Source: Prinsepia uniflora | Lineage: Eukaryota > Streptophyta > Magnoliopsida > Rosales > Rosaceae | Direction: 5' to 3' | NCBI GenBank assembly: GCA_032719365.1 | Contig: CM064871.1 | Location: 68,869,586-68,933,585 of the forward strand | Length of the DNA stretch: 64,000 nucleotides | Shown here: one piece after another, positions 21,198-31,329 of the stretch | How positions within the stretch are numbered: position 1 is the first letter of the stretch | Layout of the letters: each line of letters opens with the position of its first letter | Translations under genes and position numbers: made by a program | Notes under the pieces: generated by a model | Databases searched by the model: none | The model's input: the letters and a program-made list of their open reading frames with translations, nothing else | What the model was told of the DNA's origin: nothing

Positions 21198-22814
21198 TGA
21201 TTAGAGTTTGGCAAAAAATTAGAAGTTTTTTCTCATTTTAGGAGTCGAGTGGGCTCGAGGCAATCCTTGCTAGAACTCCATGCTGAACCAGATCTACGGG
21301 GTGAGGAGGGCAGACTCGTAAGGTCTTGTTGCTGATGATGTGGTGTGGATGATGTTGGATGGGCTAAGCATAGTAGCCCTTTAGCAACAGTCGTTCCCTT
21401 AATGGGTAGACCAGAAAGCATGTAAGTCTTCAGCTCGGGTGTAGACATGCCACTAGTAGAAGCTGCTACTAGACAGTGTGGATGAGTTCAGTTCGCGGGC
21501 CAAGAACCTTTCTTCTGATCAAAACGATCGTGAGGCAAGAGGACAATATTAGCTTGCGCTGTTCATTTTTATGCTTTTGTAAAGGACTTTAATAATTTTT
21601 TTTCCAACGTAAGCCAAGTTCAGTTATTCGCCATGATATTCAAGCTGGCGATATTGTTATTTCAGTAGTCAGGTGGTTAGCAGTCTCAGGTCAAGTCGGA
21701 ATCAAAGTACTGGATCAATGCTCAAAGATGGTATCCCGACTTGGACAGTCGTTGACCACGCTTAGATGGTGTATATTGAGTACCAATTTCTACTTAAGAA
21801 AATCTAGTTTGTATTGAGATGGAAATGGAAATACAAATACTGGAATTGAATTGAGCGAAAACTAAAATTACAAGTGCATAAAAGTAAATTATTTCTTTCA
21901 CATTTAAGCCCTTATCAAGCAGGAAATTCTAGAAATCATAAACTGAAATGAATATCAGTCGGAATCATGTCATAGGATAGTAGAGCATTCAAAGATGACG
22001 ACAAGATGTCGAATGAGAGGTTTGAACACCTTAGTGACTAACCATAGGTTGACAGTCGAAGTGAAAATTAGTGGATCGATAGTCGAGATAACTCTCTGTG
22101 AACAGGTAGTCGGGATGACTTTCCATGAATTAGTAGTCAAGATTACTTTTTAGTGAAATGGTAGTCAAAATAATTAACTCTTATGACAATATTTAGTTAG
22201 AAAGAAGGTTAATCTCTGTAAGTCTCAATGACCATCCATGAACTGGCAGTTGGAATGAGATTAATCTTTATGACAATGCTTAGTCATAAATAAGGTTAGT
22301 GCATGAGATTGAGTTAACCATTGTGATAGTGCTGCAGGAGCGGGTTAGAAAGACAGTTAGACGTTTGCATAATTACCTCGAGGGGATGAAAGAGAAACTG
22401 CATCTGGATTTCCTAGGTCGAATGAATCGGGTTTTGCCACAAGGGAAAGCCTTTTGTTAAAGCATGAAACTTGGTTAGGTGTTCATAGGTTCAGAAATTG
22501 ATGGAGATCAATTTTTTGAGTTTGATTAGTTGATTGTTTGTCCTTTGAAACGTTGGTTCCTTATAATTTTATAGACGGCGATGAGGCTGATCAAGTTGTC
22601 AATTTGGGCCATTGATGAGTCCCACGCGACTGTTTATTCCATTGGAAACCTCCACCTTATTTCAAATTCTTGGTGCGTGTCAGAACCGCCCATGCCTTAC
22701 TTCCTCTTCACGTTCCAAGTGAGTGCTTGGATTGGATTTTCTTTGGTTTGCGCCTCTCTAATTTCTTCGAGCCATCACCTTTGGCCTAATGAGATTTTTT
22801 TTCTAGTGTAAACA
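21198..22814 (-). mobile_element. Solo LTR-like copy 2 of the gypsy family at 43462-45773
   Basis: Closest copy to the 5' LTR at 43462-45773. Shared blocks include TTTTAGGAGTCGAGTGGGC, CGAGGCAA-CCT, CATGATATTCAAGCTGGCG, AAAGATGGTATCCCGACTTG, AGATGGAAATGGAAATAC and TTTGGCCTAATGAGATTTTT. It ends AGTGTAAACA (TGTTTACACT reading minus, the LTR start). No internal region adjoins, so it is interpreted as a solo LTR. A target duplication is not clear. Confidence 0.7.
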
Positions 22815-23402
22815 TTGCCCCTAAATTTGAAATGTTTTGTTATAAAATAATTTAAATTCACACAATCACACCTCTGCCACTTCGTCAGTTCCATTTGTAT
22901 TTCTTGGCGGCTTAAGCCACAGTCTCCCATAGCCCTGTCATTCTTACTGCAAACCTATCGCATCTCCCCCCATATTTAGAAAAATCATGACTTCCAAGCT
23001 CATTCTTCTGCGAAAAGATAGGGATGCTTCTCCTGAATCCTATGTCCCTGAACCCACCACCACAACTCCCTGGGTTTGTGGTATGGGCTTTGAACGCCCA
23101 TGCAAGAGCTTCTCGTAATATACTAAAGTTCCTCGAGGATAATGGTGAAATTATCCATGACCCCTGCTTCATAATCGACTCTGATCGCCATTATGCTTTG
23201 GTGCCGTATTAGAAGGGCTCATCTTCAAATAGAGCGATAACTCTCAACCTTCATATGAAAGAGCTTCAAGCTCTGCCCATATATCAGTGAAGGTCATTTT
23301 CGCGGGAGAATCTGGGCTTTGAATGGAAACATCCGTTTCCTTTGCTAGTACATATGAATTTTGCATGTTCTTGGAGGCCGTGGGTTCAAGGGATGCAACA
23401 GA
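22815..23402 (+). other. Unassigned, coding-like segment
   Basis: From about 22987 the + strand can be read as MTSKLILLRKDRDASPESY then VPEPTTTTPWVCGMGFERPC, with stop codons and then more peptide-like sequence to about 23390. The composition is unlike the AT-rich surroundings and suggests a decayed coding region (transposon or captured gene). I do not recognise the family. Confidence 0.3.
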
Positions 23403-24539
23403 TGTACTGTAAAACCTCAGAAATTTGAGAAAATAAAAATGATGATTTTGCCTCTAAAGGTCAAAAGTTGAATTTTTGACTAGGACTCATTATGAATGTT
23501 TTGTGTGGACCGTTGCATAGATCTTGAGCTCTTGAATACATAGACATGCAGTATGCCAAAAACGGAGTTTAGATAAACTCATTTTGGGTCTAAATAGTAT
23601 ATGTAATGACCTATCCCGAATTTTCAGGATTATCGAGAATTAATTGAAGATTATCGAGACTAATCGAGATTAGTCAAGGTGAAATACAGACTTTGCCCCT
23701 AGAAATGTAAAATATTGACTTTTGACCCGGGAAGTCAAATGCACGTGGAACGAAGTCCATTACATAGATCAAGACGATACGAGTACGTAGGTAGACGGTA
23801 TGTCGAAATCGGACATCGTACAAAAAATTTATGAGTCAAGGACGGTTTTCCATACAATTCATGATTGCACAAAAATCGAGGCGGTTGACTTTTGGGTTTG
23901 TTTGTTAGTTGGGCACAAAAGATCTGGCTTGGACCAATAGAAGAATGACAAGTGTCACTTATCCTTTGGCCCAAAACCACACATACATGCATCACCTTTT
24001 TTTCCTTCATCCATTTCAAACCAACCTGAAACCTACCCTAAAACCAAACCATCATCTTCATATGTGCTACTTGAGTGAGGGAGGCAGAGAGTGAATCGAG
24101 AGTGAGGGAGGACTGAGAGACGACGGTGTGAACGGCGGAGGAACGGCAGAATGGCTGGCCGTGAAACCAGTTAAACCCGTGAACTTTTGGATTTTGGATT
24201 TCGATTTTAGGACGTTTAGGGCTCACTCTGATGATTTGGACATGTTGGTTGAGCTCATACGAGCATATAGGGATCAAAATGGACGACTAAGGACGACTGT
24301 ACGGCTCTGGGTGGTGGTTTGAAGAACAGCCATGAAGGTTTAGATTCGACCAGGTAATTTCAAGCGTGGTTTCTCATTTTTGAGGTCGTAGAACCCTTTC
24401 TGGGAAGTAGACCAGTCCTTAGGAAGAAAAAAGGTGAAGAACGCTGGTTGGAAGGCTGAGTTCTAACCAGGTCGAGGTCGCAGGTCAAATTGACCCGTTA
24501 CAGTCAAACGGGTCGACCCGTCTAAAGGAAGACGATGAT

Positions 24540-24763
24540 GATGCGACAGTCCATGTCATCTTGTCAGGCCACGTGGCCAATAGGTGGTGCCACGTGGCAA
24601 TATGTTAGAGGGTGTTAGGCTTACATGGAAACTGACGTAGTAGGTCCATGTCAGCATTGTTAGACCACGTGGACTAATAAGATAGTGCCACATGGTAGTG
24701 TGTTAGGATCTGTCAGGTGACGTGGCAGCTAACGTGGTAGGTCCACGTCAGTATCGTCAAACC
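24540..24763. repeat. G-box-rich tandem array, about 100-bp units (first part)
   Basis: Units repeat CCACGTGG, then GTGCCACGTGGCA, TGTTAG, and GGTCCACGTCAG. The array is interrupted by unit B at 24769 and resumes at 27460. Inside the unit-A LTR. The ACGT cores are classic bZIP/bHLH binding sites, but any regulatory role is inference. Confidence 0.8.
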
Positions 24764-24768
24764 ACGTG

Positions 24769-27459
24769 TGACATGACCCATCTCAATCCCCCCGGGATTA
24801 ACACGGGATGGCATCATGATCCTGTCTGACACGAAGTGTCAGACAAGGGAAACCATTAGCCCGACCGGCTTCTAGAGTGTGTCAGGATCTGGTAGAGGAG
24901 TGTGATGTCTCGGTCTCTACTACAGTCCGCATCTGTGATCAATCTGAAGGGCATTAAAACCAGAAAAGACTGTGAGTGGACGAAAATCAACGATTTAATA
25001 GAACACATTTCATAAAAGACCTTTATGCCCTTCACTAAAAAGCATGCATGCATACGAAAACCATTTATCGAATCATATGTTCAAACAACCATATTTAGGG
25101 TCTCAACCCAAGTTCCGTAAATTCAAGTCATACGGGCACCTGCCCAAATCCATTTACACAAATCCATAATCATATCAAATATATGTGGGAACTCAGCCCA
25201 AATCCATTTATTATTCACAAAACACAATTTCGCAAATCCAAGAAATCATGTTTATCATATATCATATAACCAATCTTGTCACGTTTTCTAAAGTCACGCG
25301 CGTGCTACCCGGGGTCTTAAATCTTAAGTCTCCCCAAGGTCCAACTAGGTCAATGTCCACAGATCAATGACCATCCCTAGGGGGTATAATCCATAATAGC
25401 CTTCTTGAGAGTAAGGTACCCAACGAGGGTGACTCCACTCAGTTAGTGCTCCGTGACTACTCCAGGGTCCACCTAGGCCAACGACCCTCCCCGGAGGAGA
25501 CAATCCATAAATATGGTATACGAAAAACCATTTCGAAATCATTCTCAAAACCTTTCAAAGGATCCATGCCCGGTGCCTATAAACCGTCATGAAACCAAAA
25601 ATCCATTTATGGGTCCCTGACCCGAAATCACAATCGTAAACCATAACTGGGCCTCAAGCCTGATTCGTAAACCAACTGGGCCTCTGGCCCGATGCCTTAT
25701 CAAATAAAATGGACTTCAAGTCCAAGAGTTCGTAAATCAAATGGGTCTCTTGCCCGATTCCATATTTTCAAATTCGAAATCAATTCACGAACCTATCGGG
25801 CCAGAACGTAACCAATTGGACTTCAAGTCCGGGAGTTTCCAAAACAAATGGATCTCGTGCCCGAGTTACCTTTTCAAATCCAAATCCATTTCATTAAATC
25901 ATTACCGAAACCATAAGCACATATAACCACATCGTAAAACTATAAACCTCGTTATACGTGCAAATACGTAAATCGCCTTGAAATACGTGAAACCATGTAA
26001 ATCAACAATATCCAATTCATCATCATAGAATCACATATGTAAAACATTTATGCATGCATCACAGTTTAGAAATCAAGGTCCACTCACATACCGTCCTATA
26101 CTGCCGCCTTGATTTGCTTGTCGTAAGCCTCCCCGAGCTAATCACCGTCATCGGGACTCCCAAACCTGTCCAAATCATACTAGAGGGTTACTAAGTACCT
26201 TATTAACCTCTCATTGAAGTCTCGTAATTTTCCCGAATTTTTAACTATTTTTAAACTCGATCCTAAACCTTCAGACATCCCGAACTATATCGAAACGATG
26301 TCCGATCGACACGAAACCAGTCCCAAAATGTTCGTTACATCGAATAGATTAAAAGTCATGTTGAAGTCATCCCTAAAAGGCCCCTCACGCTCCCCCGCGT
26401 GTCGCGTAAAGGGGCTGCGCGTGAAAGCCACGCGCCCTGCACAGTGTCATCCCCTACCTCCAGCAAACCAGGTCTGAACCGGTTCACTGGTTCTGAACCG
26501 GACCTGACCAGCGTGACCGGTTCATCAACATTCCTCCCTCATTTCTCTTCCATTTCCATCCCTTTTAATTCCTAAACTTTTATCCCATCATTTGCGATCG
26601 ATTCAACTACTAAAAACATAAAAAGAGGCCATTAACTCACCTCCTCGATCTAAGCAAAACTAGCCAACCTACAACCGTCATCCGTTGTCGTCTCCGGCCA
26701 CCTCCAGCCTTGGTTATGGTCCCATTCGACTCAAAAAACCTCCAAGAACACGTCCTAACCATTAGAATCAAATGACAAACACCACAAACCAAAATCCAAA
26801 ATTCGAACCAAAACTCATTGTTTTTGGGTTCTCTGGCCACCGTCCACAACGTCCCTCGCCGTTGCCACCATTCGATTCATCCTCTCTCCCTCTCTCACTT
26901 TCATTTACCTCCCAGAAATAATGGATGAGGTTTTGGATGGGTTATGGCTGGGTTGGGGTTCGGGTTTGCAGAAGAAAACAAAGAAGATGGTCGCGGGAAG
27001 GAGAGAGAATGAGTGAAAAAAAAATTAATTAATTTAAAATGGACCAATCAGATCCAAGATCCCCTTTTTAGGGAAAAAGTCACCAATTGGATGAGAGATA
27101 CTTGTCACTAATCCAAGGGCCCCACAATTAACTAATCCCCAATCAGATTTTATTAATATTTTAATCGAATCTCGAGCCTTAAATCCCCAATTTCGATCTC
27201 ATGACCATAACTTTTCCGTTCGACGTCCGATTTCGATGTGCCTCCTGTCCACGGACTCGTGACATCCCAAACTACGCCACGGTCATCGGTCCTCGTACGT
27301 TTGACTCCCCGAGTCAAAAGTCAACATTTTGCCCATGACTAGGGGCAAAACAGTCATTTTACACCGTTCGTCCGATTTCGCTCAACTAATCATCGATTAA
27401 TCTCACTAATCCTATATTAGTCACTAATCTAATTTTGGAATTTGGGACGGGTCGTTACA
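24769..27459 (-). mobile_element. LTR-like unit B of the TGTAAYGACC family (innermost)
   Basis: Left end TGACATGACCCATCTC, right end GGGACGGGTCGTTACA; on the minus strand it starts TGTAACGACCCGTCCC. A perfect 5-bp target duplication ACGTG flanks it (24764-24768 and 27460-27464). Excising it plus one ACGTG copy restores a continuous G-box array of unit A, which proves the nesting. Length 2,691 bp. It includes the shared GCTGCGCGTGAAAGCCACGC block (near 26411) and a series of short repeats based on GGGCCT-CTGGCCCGAT (25600-25870). No coding sequence. Confidence 0.82.
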
Positions 27460-27640
27460 ACGTGGACTAGTGATATGGTGCCACGTGGCAAGGTGTTAGA
27501 GAGATGTCAGACTTGTTAGTGACACGTGGCACTAGTTAGGGTATGCCACGTGGCGGGCTGTTAGAGCTAACAGGTGGCAGAGTTGTCAGGCTGACGTCAG
27601 CGTTTTCAGGTTGACATCAGTGTTGACCAGCGTTGACCGT
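27460..27640. repeat. G-box-rich tandem array (second part)
   Basis: Continuation of the unit-A array after the inserted unit B. It repeats GCCACGTGGCAAGGTGTTAG, GACACGTGGCACTAG and GCCACGTGGCGGGCTGTTAG, and decays into GACGTCAGCG and GACATCAGTG. Confidence 0.8.
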
Positions 27641-28429
27641 CATTGACCGTACTTTGATCGACGAGTGAGGGAGCGTCTGCACGAATTTCGAGGTCAAAAT
27701 GATCTTGTTTGAAAGGTTTCAACGTTCTGAATCCAATGGTGATGGTTTCAGGTCGATCAGAGATCATTTGATAGGTCATTTGGTGGTTTTTAGCCTGGGG
27801 AAGCGTGTTTGGGACACATTTACTATTCTAGGAGTTTTGAGGGTCTATGGTTTGGACTTGTATAGGTTGATAGTGACCTTTGGATATAATTTAGGCAGGT
27901 CCGAACGTCCCAGAGACGTTGGATTAGCCTCGCATTGGCTTATAGCGTGGATTGCAAGCGCGCAGCTTGGACAGTCTGTGAGTGGACTTTGGTTTATAAA
28001 TATGATGCATGCATAAATGTTTTATATTTTTTATGAACATGATTTAAGATGCAATGATTGTATATGATTTAAATATGATTTGGGCATTTTTGTAGAAAAT
28101 GTGATATTGCACGTATTTCGAGATTTCTATTTTTATATGATACTTAGGCTTAGGCCGAATATTCTACGTGCATGTGATTCATGTGATTTGAAGGGTTTCG
28201 TGGAGAAGCATGAAACCGAGGATTTGACTATCGGTTTTGAATGATTTCACAGAGATACGTGAAATGCTATTTCGGGCATAAGACTCAGTTGATTATCTTA
28301 CAGTCAAATGTGGTTTTAAACAGTGATTTGAATAGTGAAAGGGTTTTTAGATTTGGAAATAATATTCGGGCATGTGTCCCAGTTGATTTGTGATTTGACT
28401 TAGAGTATACTCAAACATGAAATATATCG

Positions 28430-28640
28430 AGCTTGTGACCCAGTTCTGGTTTATGATATGATATTCGGGCTTGTGACCCTATTGAGATAACATTCGGGCT
28501 TGTGACCCTATTGAGATGATATTCCGAGCTTGTGACCTTATTGAGATGATATGTTGGGCTTGTGACCTTGTTGAGAGTTGATTTTGGGCTAAGACCCTAC
28601 GTGATTTGATTTTGGGCTGAGACCCTATCAAGATTGATAT
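28430..28640. repeat. Tandem repeat, about 33 bp x 5-6
   Basis: Repeats of CGGGCTTGTGACCCTATTGA followed by GAT(G/A)ATAT, decaying into TTTGGGCTGAGACCCTA. Equivalent motifs (GGGC-GAGACCC) occur in units F (61090-61280) and B, so this is a family feature of the LTR. Confidence 0.85.
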
Positions 28641-30866
28641 GAGTTCGGTAGGATTGTGTTTCCCCAGAGGGAGACTCCGTCGTGAATATATTTTTCCAGA
28701 GAGGTCCTGATGATTGATGCTCGCCTCCGAACGACCATCCTGTGTGATGTGTGATCCTGGAGAGGTCATGATGCACTGCCTGTTGTTGTGCAGCCGAGGG
28801 AGGCTTGACTCAAGAGTGCTGGTATTATATGAGATCGATCGTTGATATATTCACGATGATATGTGGAACGTCGGCCGGTGATGTGTTCACGGCGATGTGC
28901 TCGAACTTGAGCAGTCCTGGAGCTATGTACACGCATTGCTTGGATATTGTGACTGATGATGATGATGGTGATGATGATGATATGAGATGTGACAGATGTT
29001 TTTTTCACCGTGTATTGATTTGAAGAACAAAATGATTTGATTTTAAGAAAGTATTTGAGATACCTGTTTTTTTATGCATGCATGCTTCTAAGTGAAAGGT
29101 ATAAATGTCTTTTCGTTAAATGATTTTATAAACTGTTTATTTTTGTCTACTCACGGCTTTTATGGTTTTTGATACCCTTCAGGTTGATCGCGAATGCGGG
29201 CTGTAGTAGAGACCGAGACATAATATGTCACTGCGTACTCCATAAGTCACTGCGCACTCTAGTAAACCTAAGCGGGTTACGGTCTTATCTCTGGTCTGGC
29301 ACGTGGTGTCAAACAGAAGCAGGGCATATCCCACAATAATCCAGGAGATTGGGATGGGTCTTGTCAGTTAAGGGTATTTTAATCATTTTGAACATAAGGG
29401 CATTTTGGTAATTTTCTAGAGAGGCCTAGGTTAACCTAGAACCTTCTATGTCTTTCCTTATTTTTTTTCTTCTAACCCCACTAACTTAGTCCATTTATAA
29501 AAAGGTGAATTGTGTGTTGGTGAACGATCTCGGGAGGGTGACCGAAATAAAGAAATAAATAAGGAAAATGAGAGGGAGATGAAACAGAGGGGAAAACAGA
29601 AGAGAAAGAGGAGAACAATCAAAGAGAAAAAAAAAAGAGTTATAGAGGAGAGGGGTTAGAACAGAGGATGGAGGAAAGCACATACCTCCATAGCTGAGAA
29701 ACCTAATTATTGATCAAGAGACACCAGTGGGTTTAGAGACTTCCTAGCTCGAAAGTAAGAGTCCTGAGATGATGTGTGAGTCTCAGTGATCAATTTGGAA
29801 TTGAAGGAAGACATACTAGACACATGTAAGCCTGGGACACTCAGATTGATAGATATTCGTACAAGATGGAATTGAACCATGGCTTATGACGTATGTTTCT
29901 TGGTTTAGAGCTTATAGATCTCTTCCTAAGATCATGTAGACCTGTCTGAATGTTCAAACCATGGAAAAGGGATGAAAAATATAGAAGTTTGAGTCAGGTC
30001 GTGACTACGAGTCTGACGACCTGAATTACAGTGAAACAGGCCACATCTGGAGGTAGATAATGACCACTGTGCTGACGCGTAGGCTCCACGCGCATAGCGA
30101 TTTCATCGGTGCGTGAAAGTGCGTACGGCGGCCTTTCGTCGTTCGGCCAACATGAAAGTTACTTGTCTCAAAATTCTGAATTTTATGGTACTATATTTGG
30201 GTTAATTCAACACTATTTTGGGACAGTTTTGATTGTCCAAAGTATTAGGTAATATTAAAATTCTTAACTAAATTCTGAAAAAATGAAGGATATTAATGTA
30301 AGGGTATTTTGAGTTCTTAATGAAATATAAGGATGAGTTATGATGAGCTGAAATATGTGAAAAGGGAGAATATCTAAAGGATATGGTTAAAGGATTAGAT
30401 GTATGTGTTTTTATTTATTGAGTGTTTATATAATGTTAAAGACCACACTATGATTATACTTGGATGTTAATAAATTAGTGATAATAGTAAGAATTGGTAA
30501 AGTTTTGAGAGTGAGAAGATGAAGGATTGATTATGAATGTTTGAAGGCTTATTAAGGTAATTTGAATATGAGATGACAAGGGCATGATGCAAATGGTGAG
30601 GTTATGATGAATAAAATTTTCTAAATATCTATCTATAATCAGTGAACTAATATTCGAGATAAGGCAAATGATAGTTCTCACTTTTTGACGGGGTTAGAGG
30701 GTTGAACGTAGGCGGTAACCCTGTAAGGGTGGGTTTAATTTGGTTAATTTAATAAGATATGAATACAGATAAATTGGAAATATCTATTGTCTCACAAGAG
30801 TTGTTAGACGGGAGCACGACCGGCACAATTTTCAAAGCAAATATGGGGACAGGTCCTATCATATAC

Positions 30867-31329
30867 CCAGATGAACTCTGAAGCAATGATATCTATCATT
30901 TGGTAAGCCATTATACTCTTTCCTCTTTTCCTGACTCTGGTCTCTTATGTTTAGTGTTATGTTTCTGGAATTGCAACATTAATACATTTGATTTTCGAAT
31001 TGGACTTATGACAACAACTCTTTTAAAAAAGGATTTCCTATTCAGACTATTCTTATTTGGGGATAAGGTTGATTTTACTCTTTCCTTCCCATCTAACTTG
31101 GACAAAGACTTTGGCTCTTGGATCATTAGGTTGCCTTCTGACATTCCCTATGCACTTCTCGTCTCTCAAATTATGTCTATCTTCCTCTCATTTGACTGGA
31201 ACGGGCAATTTAGGACTGAAAGTGACTTCAAGGATCTTGGGTTCACGAGTTTCTACTTGGGATTTGTTTATGAGAAAATATAATTCTACTGCTTTTGGTT
31301 GGATTGGTTTGTATTTCCTAATGCTATGA
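30867..31329. other. Unassigned DNA between unit E and the gypsy remnant
   Basis: A 127-codon open frame exists at 30900-31283 (+), but it is overlapped by others on both strands and shows no family motif. I treat it as non-coding or as decayed gypsy sequence. Confidence 0.35.

Larger units (their letters stand above)
23602..29366 (+). mobile_element. LTR-like unit A of the TGTAAYGACC family (nested in E, contains B)
   Basis: Left end TGTAATGACCTATCCCG, right end GGGATGGGTCTTGTCA. These are inverted relative to each other, as in every copy of this family. Flanking pentamers GTATA and GTTAA match only 3 of 5. Without the inserted unit B it is about 3.07 kb. It contains a GTGACAAGTGTCACTTATCC-type block shared with other copies, an ACGTGG-rich tandem array, and a GGGCTTGTGACCC array. 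No protein domain is seen; open frames inside are short and unsupported. Best read as a solo LTR. Confidence 0.7.
23408..30861 (+). mobile_element. LTR-like unit E (outermost of a three-level nest)
   Basis: Starts TGTAAAACCTCAGAAATTTG and ends GGGGACAGGTCCTATCA, with flanking pentamers TGTAC (23403-23407) and TATAC (30862-30866), 4 of 5 matching. After removal of the inner insertion (23602-29366) it would be about 1.7 kb. The right part contains a TATA-like TTTATAAAAAGG near 29495 and a GC-rich CACGCGC block near 30080, both as expected of an LTR. No protein domain is seen. The ends resemble, but are not identical to, the TGTAAYGACC family. Confidence 0.6.

Noticed and set aside
30900..31283. 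127-codon open frame (+)
   Set aside because: No recognisable domain, overlapping frames on both strands, and location between two decayed retroelements.
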